The position numbers and the translations under genes are program-made. A stretch of DNA of 42,737 nt from an uncultured Clostridia bacterium (GTDB lineage: Bacteria; Bacillota; Clostridia; Saccharofermentanales; Saccharofermentanaceae). The stretch is from positions 1 to 42,737 of the forward strand of contig CAMVBS010000015.1 in the NCBI GenBank assembly GCA_947165785.1, read 5' to 3'. Below the pieces are notes generated by a model. It had not been told where the DNA came from. It saw only the letters and a program-made list of their open reading frames with translations, and made no database searches. The stretch's first letter is position 1, and every line of letters begins with the position of its first letter. Below, one piece after another: positions 16,098 through 23,799 of the stretch.

Positions 16098-18035
16098 TTA
16101 ATCTCTCGGAGCTCTTCCGTTCTTATGTTGTCTCTTCTCGGCATACATTGCCAAATCTGCATTCTTCATATAATATTCGAGAACTTTCTGAACATCTCCG
16201 TTCTCATCTTCCAGAGGGTATCCCAGATGCCAACCTGCACTAATGACTACATTGAACTCTTTCCTGTCAGCTGAGACTTTATTCTCGATAAACTTTCTTA
16301 CTCTTGAGATATAATCGCGGATCTTTTCCTCGTCGCAATCCTTCATGATAACAACGAATTCATCTCCGCCGGATCTCGTACAGATCGCATCGTTATCAGA
16401 AGAAGCCAGCATGGCATCTGCTATGAGCTTGATGCCGTAATCTCCTTCATGGTGACCGTAATTATCATTGATGAGCTTAAGATCATCCATATCGAAAAGG
16501 AGGAGCGCGAGACCCTTGTCACTTATCCTGCATTCATCATAGAACGGTCCGAAAAACTGCTCTATACCGCGGCGGTTATAAAGCCCAGTGAGCATGTCTT
16601 TGTTGTATAAGAATTCCAACCTCGTAACCGACAGTTTCAGGTTGTGATGGATACGTCTGTTTTCGAGAATAAGGCCAAGATCAACAAACCACGACTGCAG
16701 CGCCTCCTGCTCTTTCATGTCGATATCAGGTGATACGATAAGATAGCCCATGTAGTACTGAAGATGGTGTATCGTGAAGATGTAATACGGATAAGGATCC
16801 TCGAGCATGTCCTTAGGAAGGATGTCTTTTTTACGGAAAGTCTGTATCGGTACTTCCCTGTCGTCCCTGTATCCGCACACCACCGTCATCTCTTCATCCT
16901 GAGTAGAAAAATCATCACCGACTATCCTTTGCTTGTCCCAGTCAGGAGCAAGGCAAAAGAGCATCTCTTTGAAACCCGTATCATTTCTTGCATTCCTGCT
17001 TACTGCTCGAAAGCATTCCTCCAGCGTATCAGCGTTAGAAAGGCTCAGCATCAGGTTAGTCGTTGACTGAGAGATGCTTGTCGTATTTCTTATGCGCTTG
17101 AGATAGGTATCCCTGATGTCTTCAATATTATCAGCGGTCTTAGGCCTGCATCCGCAAGACTGATTGCACATGAGCTCACCCATGATGCGAACGTCCTCTC
17201 CATGCTTCTCACCTGCCCAGTACTCCAAAAGATAATTGATCGCCTCATAACCCGCATTATAAAACGGCTGTCTTGATGTCGTGACAGAAGGGAATCCGTT
17301 AACTGCTTCTACTACACCGTCATAACCGGTAACGATGATATCTTCAGGAACTCTGATCCCGCGGTTACGGCATGCATTGATAAAACCTATCGCTGAATAG
17401 TCATTTGCACAGACTACGGCGTCCGGAAGCTCTTTATTGTTTTTCTTGCAATGATCCATTATATAGTCAAGAGCATCATCACCGCAGTCACGCCATAAAG
17501 TTCCGTAATAGACCTTTTCTTCATCAAAAGGTATTCCATTCCTTATAAGCGTGTCCTTATATGCAGCTACTCTCTCATGGGTAAAGTTCTTTTCTTTGAT
17601 ACCTGCAAGATGATAGATATCCCTGCAGCCATGACACTCTATAAGATGTTCGACTATCTCGCTGAATGATCTTGTCTCATCACAGCAGATATTAGTAAAA
17701 CGCTCATCCATTCCTCCTATGACTATGACAGGAAGTTTGGTATTTAAAAGTATCTGATCAAGGTGCTTTCTGGCTGTCTCACCAAGATATGAGAATATCT
17801 TGACCACACCGTCAAAATCATTCAGATCAGGAATGTCAAAGGATACGCTGTCACCTTCATCATACATGGAGTATTCCGGGTAGGCACGGCTACTGTATGA
17901 GTCACTGAAACTCGCGAAAAAGATCAATTTGATATCGTGATCCAGGGCAGCCTGCTTAAGGCCCTTCTGCATCATGCCTGACATCTGCTCATAAACATGA
18001 GAAGTAAATACAGCAACCTTTTTTCTCTGACCCAT
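16098..18035 (-). CDS. diguanylate cyclase with a LacI-type periplasmic-binding sensor
   Basis: The N-terminal ~300 residues are a LacI/PBP1-like ligand domain: KKVAVFTSHVYEQMSGMMQKG, HERVAAYKDTL, PDAVVCANDYSAIGFINAC, VPEDIIVTGYDG and VTTSRQP are the typical stretches. There is no DNA-binding helix-turn-helix and no signal peptide, so the sensor is cytoplasmic. A middle part (about 310-475) may be a GAF-like or helical linker. The GGDEF domain follows (DMLTGLYNRRG, then RSGGDEFVVIMKD) with intact active-site residues; no RxxD inhibitory site is visible just before it. It should make cyclic di-GMP in response to a sugar-like ligand. ATG 18035 follows GAGGGGATTATT. The protein is 645 aa. Confidence 0.88.
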   Translation of the reverse strand: MGQRKKVAVFTSHVYEQMSGMMQKGLKQAALDHDIKLIFFASFSDSYSSRAYPEYSMYDEGDSVSFDIPDLNDFDGVVKIFSYLGETARKHLDQILLNTKLPVIVIGGMDERFTNICCDETRSFSEIVEHLIECHGCRDIYHLAGIKEKNFTHERVAAYKDTLIRNGIPFDEEKVYYGTLWRDCGDDALDYIMDHCKKNNKELPDAVVCANDYSAIGFINACRNRGIRVPEDIIVTGYDGVVEAVNGFPSVTTSRQPFYNAGYEAINYLLEYWAGEKHGEDVRIMGELMCNQSCGCRPKTADNIEDIRDTYLKRIRNTTSISQSTTNLMLSLSNADTLEECFRAVSRNARNDTGFKEMLFCLAPDWDKQRIVGDDFSTQDEEMTVVCGYRDDREVPIQTFRKKDILPKDMLEDPYPYYIFTIHHLQYYMGYLIVSPDIDMKEQEALQSWFVDLGLILENRRIHHNLKLSVTRLEFLYNKDMLTGLYNRRGIEQFFGPFYDECRISDKGLALLLFDMDDLKLINDNYGHHEGDYGIKLIADAMLASSDNDAICTRSGGDEFVVIMKDCDEEKIRDYISRVRKFIENKVSADRKEFNVVISAGWHLGYPLEDENGDVQKVLEYYMKNADLAMYAEKRQHKNGRAPRD

Positions 18036-18068
18036 AATAATCCCCTCTGACATTATGATCTATATAAG

Positions 18069-18074
18069 ATTATA
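18069..18074 (-). promoter_or_regulatory. -10 element of the LacI-sensor/GGDEF gene
   Basis: A perfect TATAAT on the minus strand, 34 nt before the ATG at 18035. The -35 region is poor. It is downstream of the RNA element at 18177-18293, so the gene need not depend on read-through of that terminator. Confidence 0.4.
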
Positions 18075-18176
18075 GAACGATTGACATTATTAAGCGATTA
18101 ATTGTATGTAAATTTTGAGATGTATCAATTCCGGCCATCTGTAAATCACGAAAGTCAGGCTGACAGATTTTTCCGT

Positions 18177-18293
18177 AAAAAAAGAAAACTCTGGGCAACT
18201 ACTTGCACAGAGATATCTTTTGGTAGATCTTGACTTCGTAAGAATGGCTACTCATACCCCCGGATTTTCGCTACCTTAAATTTTCTTGATCAC
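18177..18293 (-). ncRNA. candidate structured small RNA or leader riboswitch with terminator
   Basis: In the 411-nt gap between two minus-strand genes, a good promoter drives about 115 nt that ends in a strong terminator. The body folds with GGTAG (18275-18271) pairing to CTACC (18226-18222). Inside are a G-run (CCGGGGG) and an imperfect hairpin GTATGAG...TTCTTAC (18257-18238). The terminator stem CTCTGTGCAA/TTGCCCAGAG (18212-18189, one T-C mismatch) is followed by TTTTCTTTTTTT. I checked it by eye against cyclic di-GMP I/II, c-di-AMP, SAM, TPP, fluoride, guanidine, ZTP and preQ1 consensus stretches and found no match. Either a free RNA or an attenuating leader for the GGDEF gene 140 nt downstream. 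Confidence 0.5.
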
Positions 18294-18299
18294 GGTTAG

Positions 18300-18329
18300 A
18301 TTATAACACCTATCAAATAAAATTGTGAA
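18300..18329 (-). promoter_or_regulatory. promoter of the candidate small RNA
   Basis: TTCACA (minus strand 18329-18324, 5 of 6 to consensus), an 18-nt spacer, then TATAAT (18305-18300) preceded by TGT (extended -10). This is one of the best promoters in the window, yet no protein frame follows within 200 nt. Confidence 0.65.
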
Positions 18330-18464
18330 AACAATTTGTTAACGATTTATGATATTTTCGCATAGATTGATGATTTTTGATGGTCAAACTGCATAACAGT
18401 GTTACATTTTCAAGGGCCAAAAGCCGAGTTTGCTTATGTATGCTACCATTCTAGTTCTCAAGTC

Positions 18465-19400
18465 TTATATCTCAAGCATTAGCTGAGGATCGATCCAACT
18501 CTTCTGCTCTGCCTCATGGATCACGTCACCCGTCATGCTGCCCCCTATAAGAAACGGTGAATCAGGATCATGATTTCGCATGTTTTCCTTAACGGCATTG
18601 ATATCGGAATTTGCATAGCAATACTTACAAAAATGAGCACAGGTATCATAGACACCGATATCGCCTCCCAAAAGGCAGGCACACTCACCGTTTCTTTGAT
18701 TTTTACCTTTTCTGGGAACTATCAGATGTTTATGAAGAGCCGTCTCGAATGTCTTAACCGTCATACACCCTGAACAGTCTGCCCCATATTCTTCGAGCTC
18801 ATTTCCTTCCGCACACGGCTTTATGGTAATACCGTATCTGCCTGCGATCTCTATGAAGCTTTTCCCTATAGTTAAACGGTCCTTTAAAGTGACCTCTCTT
18901 GCTTCGGGAAAGTTACGGGTGACCTTCTGATAGATATCGATAAAGCTGATAACACATGTCTTTGTATATCCTGAAAGGTATCGGGCCATCGAATCAAATC
19001 TCTCGATATGCCACTCAACTGAATGATCATCATCAACTAATATCGGATCATATCTCCAGCCGATGCTGTCCACACCGACTATCTGAGACAACCTTCTGAA
19101 ATCATCCATGACCGTTACTTTATCGGGTACATTAGGCTCTATGTCCTTACCGTAAGGTGTAATGGTTACGAACCAATACTGAGCATACTTATTAAGGCGG
19201 TCCATATACGGAAGTATGGGCGCAGGGTTCTTGGTGCAAAAGGTTATGAGATCGACAACATCAGGTGACAGTTTATAACGTGTCACATGTGAAGGATTAT
19301 ATGGATTTCTTACAAGAACAAAACCTTCCTCGATCCTTTTCAAAAACCACTTCGAATAAAAGGCAGGAATATCAGTTCGCATACCTGTCTGAATGATCAT
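18465..19400 (-). CDS. DUF1848 family protein
   Basis: The 311-aa protein matches DUF1848: IIQTGMRTDIPAFYSKWFLKR, VRNPYNPSHVTRYKL, WFVTITPYGKDIEPNVP and SIGWRYDPILVDD near the front. At the C-terminus is a cysteine cluster (CSGC, CACLLGGDIGVYDTC, CKYCYAN). The TIM-barrel-like layout and CxxCY cluster suggest a radical-SAM-related or Fe-S protein; the function is not established. Its ATG overlaps the HAD gene stop (ATGA), so the two are co-translated. The stop is followed by the 411-nt gap carrying the small-RNA candidate. Confidence 0.82.
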   Translation of the reverse strand: MIIQTGMRTDIPAFYSKWFLKRIEEGFVLVRNPYNPSHVTRYKLSPDVVDLITFCTKNPAPILPYMDRLNKYAQYWFVTITPYGKDIEPNVPDKVTVMDDFRRLSQIVGVDSIGWRYDPILVDDDHSVEWHIERFDSMARYLSGYTKTCVISFIDIYQKVTRNFPEAREVTLKDRLTIGKSFIEIAGRYGITIKPCAEGNELEEYGADCSGCMTVKTFETALHKHLIVPRKGKNQRNGECACLLGGDIGVYDTCAHFCKYCYANSDINAVKENMRNHDPDSPFLIGGSMTGDVIHEAEQKSWIDPQLMLEI

Positions 19401-20050
19401 CTCAAAACCTCATTTATATACATGAAATCACAACCGGCATTATACGCCGTCAGTCTGTCTTTTTTCTCATCTCCGACAAAAAGGACATCCTTGATATCGA
19501 CTTTAAACTTATCTGCAATTATGACAAGACCGGCCTTGTTGGGTTTCCGATATCCGCAATTTTGTGAGGAGACATAAAGATCGAGCTTACCTGTTATGTC
19601 TGTAATCGCTTTCTTGAATATCCTGTCCGGCATTCCGTTCGGAAGATCCGTAAGACACGCCGTCTTAAGTCCCCTGCTGCTGCACCGGTCAAGAAGATCG
19701 ATCGTGTAGTCAAAGATCTTAGGTCTCAGTTCGATACCTTCAAAGAATTCGTTTATGGCATTCTTGATATCAGGCTTATCACGCCAGTCTTCAACGGCAT
19801 ATGTAAAGATACGCTCCGGAGTATATTCGACCTCTCTGTGACTATATCTGGGATTATAGTATCTCATTATCTCAGATGCTCTTATTATCTCCATTTCAGA
19901 AACAGACAGATCCTGAGAAGTTATTATATTTCTAAATCCGTTCGGATAATAAACGCTCCAATCCAGTGGCATTCCCTCATATTCCATTAGGGTACCGCCA
20001 AGGTCAAAGACTATTGCTTTGTATTTGCTTAATGATCTCATAGTAGTCAT
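19397..20050 (-). CDS. HAD-superfamily hydrolase
   Basis: A 217-aa HAD phosphatase-like protein. Motif I is AIVFDLGGTL (Asp16 the nucleophile; the usual second Asp of DxD is Gly18, a variant also found in many HAD proteins). Motif II is the Thr in CLTDLPNG, motif III the Lys in CGYRKPN, and motif IV VGDEKKDRL. Residues 20-100 form an alpha-helical C1-type cap. Substrate is unknown. ATG 20050 follows GGAGAACAG. It overlaps the DUF1848 gene by four bases, which suggests a shared salvage or repair function, but this is inference. Confidence 0.85.
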   Translation of the reverse strand: MTTMRSLSKYKAIVFDLGGTLMEYEGMPLDWSVYYPNGFRNIITSQDLSVSEMEIIRASEIMRYYNPRYSHREVEYTPERIFTYAVEDWRDKPDIKNAINEFFEGIELRPKIFDYTIDLLDRCSSRGLKTACLTDLPNGMPDRIFKKAITDITGKLDLYVSSQNCGYRKPNKAGLVIIADKFKVDIKDVLFVGDEKKDRLTAYNAGCDFMYINEVLR

Positions 20051-20143
20051 CTGTTCTCCGATCTGCTGATCAAATCTCCATACGAGAAATGATCATATGT
20101 GATCTCACAGATCCGATCTCATATAGATGCAAGCCTGATATCG

Positions 20144-20707
20144 TTATTTCTTGACGATCCAATATCCGCTGTTCGGATTACCCTCTTTATCGATCAGAAG
20201 TTCATCCGTCTTTTCAAAACCGAGTTCCTCCAGCGCTGCGATCCTCTCTACCGCATATATCGGACCCTTGGTCGCGATCTCATCACAGCCGAACAGCTCA
20301 TATGCCGGTGGAATTATGACAGACAATATATCCTTTATGCAGTCCCTATATTCCAATTCGCTTTTAAGATCCAGCCTTAAGATTCCGACTCCGTCAAATC
20401 TGTCATCAGAGATCCTTCTAAAAAGTTCTATGGTTCCGACGACCTTATCGATAGCCTTATCGATTATTACCCATCTTACGAACCATTTCTCATAATACGA
20501 ATCCAACCAGAACTTTACGGCAGAAGACATTCTCTCAATGGTCGGATAATAAAAATTATCGCCATCACAGTTATCACTGTTGAAAAAAGGCAAAGCATTC
20601 TTGTCGCTGTAAACAGCCAAAAGATCATTGACATCTTCTTCCTTAATCAGTCGCAAAGACCATCTTTTATTCTCAAACTGAGGGCATTTATCATATACGT
20701 TTTTCAT
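20144..20707 (-). CDS. GNAT-family N-acetyltransferase
   Basis: The 187-aa protein has the RimJ/RimL-like GNAT layout: an early WSLRLIKEEDVNDLLAVYSD strand-helix, the VVGTIELFR beta-strand of motif A region, and LEELGFEKTDELLIDKEGN near the end. The acetyl-CoA loop Q/RxxGxG/A is not obvious, so activity is less sure. ATG 20707 follows ACGGAGGTTCTTGAG. The promoter is near-consensus and abuts a LexA-like palindrome (20767-20778), so it may be SOS-controlled. Substrate is unknown. Confidence 0.75.
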   Translation of the reverse strand: MKNVYDKCPQFENKRWSLRLIKEEDVNDLLAVYSDKNALPFFNSDNCDGDNFYYPTIERMSSAVKFWLDSYYEKWFVRWVIIDKAIDKVVGTIELFRRISDDRFDGVGILRLDLKSELEYRDCIKDILSVIIPPAYELFGCDEIATKGPIYAVERIAALEELGFEKTDELLIDKEGNPNSGYWIVKK

Positions 20708-20736
20708 CTCAAGAACCTCCGTAAAGTTATAATCAG

Positions 20737-20778
20737 ATTAAACCACCAAGGCCTCCGGTTTGTCAAGAACAAATGTTC
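20737..20778 (-). promoter_or_regulatory. GNAT promoter abutted by a LexA-like box
   Basis: On the minus strand TTGACA (20766-20761), an 18-nt spacer and TTTAAT (20742-20737) form the promoter. Directly upstream is GAACATTTGTTC (20778-20767), equal to GAACAAATGTTC on the plus strand. It fits the Gram-positive LexA core GAAC-RNRY-GTTY. Flanking bases are A/T rather than the preferred C/G. Confidence 0.5.
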
Positions 20779-20800
20779 TTTTGTTCCGTTTTTCACACAT

Positions 20801-20843
20801 AAAAAAATCCTTGCCGACTCATTATTGAAATCGTCAGCAAGGA
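20801..20843 (-). terminator. terminator of the XRE/TPR gene
   Basis: On the minus strand TCCTTGCTGAC pairs with GTCGGCAAGGA (11 bp, one wobble, 14-nt loop) and is followed by seven T. It lies about 20 nt after the stop codon at 20862. Confidence 0.9.
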
Positions 20844-20861
20844 GTGCTTATCTAGGTCATA

Positions 20862-21914
20862 TCAACTGTACTTTGAATAATAGTTGATGTCATTATGAAG
20901 AAGTTCCATCACTTTCTTCTTTTCTTCATCAGTGAGATCTTCTTCACTGATCTGTTTTGCAAAGTTACTGTACAGTTCTTCAGCTTTCTTTGTATCGCCC
21001 GATCGTTTGGCGGCTACCATCTTAAAGAAAGCAACACTTCTTCTGCATCTTAAATACCTGAACATATCGATGGATTCTTTTCGGGTAGCATATGCCTTCA
21101 GTATTTCTTCACACCAGTCGCATATTTCATAAGCCTTTTGAGGTTCATCCCACCATCCGTACAGTTCCGAGATCGTAAGAAGCATCGACGACGTCGCGTT
21201 GAAAAGTAGTACTGCATTTTTCGAGACGACATCATGGACAGCATCCATTCCGCCTTCAAAGTATGCCTTGGATATATCGATCCTTTCCTTGATGATCCCG
21301 CCTTCTCCCGCGGATAAGCTTGGAAGCACATCGATATGAGCCTTTGCATTATCAAAATCTTCTTTATGGATATAGATCCAGGCAAGAGAAAAATGCGCTT
21401 TATAGACAAGCTCCCTGTCCGCGCAATGCCCGATAAGATATGCACCCTTACGGATCGCATCCGCGTAGATCTCTTCTATCTTTTCAATCTCATCCTGATA
21501 GCAGCCTTCAAGCTTCTTATCAGCATACATGCTTAAGTCAGCAACATTTCTTATGTAGTCTGAGATCAGATCGAAATTACCGGGATTAAGGTTTGTCTGC
21601 GTTGCAAGATATTCACATATCTTAAGCGTCTTAGAAGGTCTGTCCTTGTCCTGACTTAATCCGATAACTTCTTCTCTTACACGGTCGGTTATCTCAGCAT
21701 TAGCCGATAACGTATCATAGCCCAGCAGAGCATCCGTACTTACGCCTAAGATCTTGGCAAGCGGAATGAGCATGGATACATCCGGAAGGCCGGACTCGGA
21801 CTCCCACTTACTTATAGCCTGCGGAGTAATGTTTAAAAGATTGGCAAGTTCTTCCTGCGTAAGTCCTTTATTCTTTCTGTACGCTTTAATATTCTTTCCA
21901 AGTGTTGAACTCAT
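20862..21914 (-). CDS. XRE-family regulator with C-terminal TPR-like helices
   Basis: Residues 5-65 are a typical Cro/CI helix-turn-helix (LGKNIKAYRKNKGLTQEELA, ITPQAISKWESESGLPDVSML, LAKILGVSTDALLGYD). Residues about 75-350 are helical and look like TPR-type repeats, the layout of regulators that bind a peptide or partner. ATG 21914 follows AAAGGAGACCGAAG. Direct repeats upstream (21996-22020) could be its own operator. It is 110 nt downstream of the SUFU-domain gene on the same strand. The regulated genes are unknown; no phage or plasmid genes are adjacent. Confidence 0.85.
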   Translation of the reverse strand: MSSTLGKNIKAYRKNKGLTQEELANLLNITPQAISKWESESGLPDVSMLIPLAKILGVSTDALLGYDTLSANAEITDRVREEVIGLSQDKDRPSKTLKICEYLATQTNLNPGNFDLISDYIRNVADLSMYADKKLEGCYQDEIEKIEEIYADAIRKGAYLIGHCADRELVYKAHFSLAWIYIHKEDFDNAKAHIDVLPSLSAGEGGIIKERIDISKAYFEGGMDAVHDVVSKNAVLLFNATSSMLLTISELYGWWDEPQKAYEICDWCEEILKAYATRKESIDMFRYLRCRRSVAFFKMVAAKRSGDTKKAEELYSNFAKQISEEDLTDEEKKKVMELLHNDINYYSKYS

Positions 21915-21995
21915 CTTCGGTCTCCTTTATAAGATCATCTTCCGTGCACGTCTTTACGACATCATCATATAATCTTGCTTCGGCAAAAACAAACA

Positions 21996-22020
21996 ACTCA
22001 ACGTTGAAAAAGACTCAACG
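21996..22020 (-). repeat. direct repeat upstream of the XRE gene
   Basis: ACTCAACG occurs at 21996-22003 and 22013-22020 (17 bp apart, plus strand) with CGTTGA/TCAACG able to form a 6-bp hairpin between them. Candidate autoregulatory site or weak 3' structure of the SUFU gene. Confidence 0.3.
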
Positions 22021-22024
22021 GCTA

Positions 22025-23044
22025 TCAGCGATATCTTGAAAGATACTCATCAACGCCTTTGTCGACGATAAAGTCATACTCCTCATCCGTTATGAGCTTC
22101 AACCACAAAAGATTGATCTTCTCACCCATAAAATCAGGATAAACCGGATGATCGATGTCCTTCATCACAGAAGCATCGAGCATGAGCAGATGATCGAATC
22201 CCGGGATCTTATTATATTGAAGTGTATGCCCGTGTCCCAGAAATGTCAGACCTTCCCACGGAAGCAACCCGAGAAACGCGATCCCCGAGAGCACATTATC
22301 CACAACCTTCTTATCATTCGAAAAGAATCCCAGCTCTATCCTTCGATGATCCATATAGTCATCACCATATGCCATCTCAACAGTCGGCATCGGAAACATG
22401 CTCACTCCCAAAGTAAAGGCATAATAAGTATCACCCTTCTTACCTGTGACCATCGCCTTTGGAGGAAACTTGTCTTGATCTATCGCATAATAATCTTCAT
22501 GCTTTCCCATGAACTTTTGAAGGACATCCAGATGCATCTGCTGAACATCACCCCAAAAATCCTTCTCGAAAAAGTTCCAGAATCTTCTGCAGCGATCCAG
22601 TTCTTCCTTAAGGTGCGGTAAAGCCTTATCGATCTCCCATGCAAAAGGTCCCGTCCCTTTTGCATAAGCAGAATAACCGTAAAAATCGTTGTATCCGCTG
22701 AACCCCGGGATAACTGCAATGATATCTTCACCGGACAGAAGAAAAGCGCCGTCACCTTCTTCGAACCACTCGATACTAAGATCTGACTCATCGATATCTA
22801 TACCATTCAGGTCATGAGCGACAAATTCTTCCGGCATGCAAGGTTCTCTTCCATCATTAGGAAAAGCATCATTCATGTTCTTTGGTGCTCTTATCCTGTT
22901 ACATATCCAGCATGCCCTCATTTGACGATCATTGCTTTTTGGATTTATCCACAGATAAAAGAAATATGTCCTGTCTGTCTTTTCGACCAGAGCTTGTACA
23001 TTTCCAAAAGGTGAGGTTTCTTCAATAATGATTTCAGGTTCCAT
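22025..23044 (-). CDS. SUFU (suppressor of fused)-domain protein
   Basis: The 339-aa protein has a C-terminal half (about 190-339) resembling the bacterial SUFU domain: an Ala/Leu-rich helix around LSGIAFLGLLPWEGLTFLGHGHTL, GFDHLLMLD and NLLWLKLITDEEYDFIV. The N-terminal part (Trp/Cys-rich, ACWICNRIR) is not recognised. SUFU domains are known as immunity proteins in bacterial polymorphic toxin systems as well as in animal Hedgehog signalling, so an immunity role is plausible but unproven. ATG 23044 follows GAGGGAATAT. It is 13 nt after the nucleotidyltransferase gene. Confidence 0.6.
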   Translation of the reverse strand: MEPEIIIEETSPFGNVQALVEKTDRTYFFYLWINPKSNDRQMRACWICNRIRAPKNMNDAFPNDGREPCMPEEFVAHDLNGIDIDESDLSIEWFEEGDGAFLLSGEDIIAVIPGFSGYNDFYGYSAYAKGTGPFAWEIDKALPHLKEELDRCRRFWNFFEKDFWGDVQQMHLDVLQKFMGKHEDYYAIDQDKFPPKAMVTGKKGDTYYAFTLGVSMFPMPTVEMAYGDDYMDHRRIELGFFSNDKKVVDNVLSGIAFLGLLPWEGLTFLGHGHTLQYNKIPGFDHLLMLDASVMKDIDHPVYPDFMGEKINLLWLKLITDEEYDFIVDKGVDEYLSRYR

Positions 23045-23057
23045 ATATTCCCTCCAC

Positions 23058-23735
23058 TCAGATCTCTGTTGTTCTTCTCAATACATCCTTGCACCACTTG
23101 AGCATCAGATCCAATGTTGCATCAAAATTATCATCATCGATCTTATCAGAAAGACGATCCCAGACTTTAAGATCCAGACCGCCGATGCATGTTGGCACCT
23201 CGACCTTATTGTGGATAAAATATCCGCTCTCGAGATACGAAAGATTTTGAAGGATAAAGAACACATCCCTCTTTGCCATAGGCAACTTGTTTATATTCTT
23301 TTCCCTTTCAGAATGGATCCGTCTGTGACACAACATATGATAAAGATTACCGACACTCATCTTTACATAATCGGCAACCTCTTTCCTATCGAATTTCGGG
23401 ATTATATCCTGAAGGTTACCATAAACATCCGATGTGGTATGAAGAACATGACAGAGTTCCTGAGGAAACCAGTTATCAAGTTCTTTCCTGCCGCACACAA
23501 AACCGCATGCTCTGTCATACTCTCCAAGTCCGATCAGGATCTGCTTATAAGCTTCTAGATCATCCGTATTGATATCGTCTAATACGAGCATGACATCAAT
23601 GTCACTTTCAGGTGTTGCTTCTCCGCGAAGGTAGCTTCCCTGAAGTCCTACATATATAAGTCTCTTGCCGAACTTCTTTTTAAGTTTGGTAACAAGTTTA
23701 TTCAGATATTCATTTATATCTACCAGTTCTCTCAT
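23058..23735 (-). CDS. minimal nucleotidyltransferase (MNT/ANT-like)
   Basis: A protein of about 225 aa with the polymerase-beta nucleotidyltransferase signature GS-x10-DxD (GSYLRGEATPESDIDVML, residues about 33-50) followed by a helical C-terminal domain of about 120 residues. This resembles aminoglycoside nucleotidyltransferases and toxin-antitoxin MNT proteins that AMPylate a target. No HEPN partner is seen beside it. The start is uncertain: ATG 23735 has AAGGA 14 nt upstream, ATG 23762 has almost no binding site. It sits between the phosphoesterase fusion and the SUFU gene in a likely operon. Confidence 0.75.
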   Translation of the reverse strand: MRELVDINEYLNKLVTKLKKKFGKRLIYVGLQGSYLRGEATPESDIDVMLVLDDINTDDLEAYKQILIGLGEYDRACGFVCGRKELDNWFPQELCHVLHTTSDVYGNLQDIIPKFDRKEVADYVKMSVGNLYHMLCHRRIHSEREKNINKLPMAKRDVFFILQNLSYLESGYFIHNKVEVPTCIGGLDLKVWDRLSDKIDDDNFDATLDLMLKWCKDVLRRTTEI

Positions 23736-23799
23736 ATTAATTATTTCATTCCTTTCTACCATCCTACAATAGGCAACTTATTGCGCTTTTTTAAAAATC

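Noticed and set aside
18177..18293. Cyclic di-GMP (GEMM) riboswitch before the GGDEF gene
   Set aside because: Tempting because of context and a GGTAGCG stretch, but the conserved GEMM segments are missing. Kept as an unassigned RNA.
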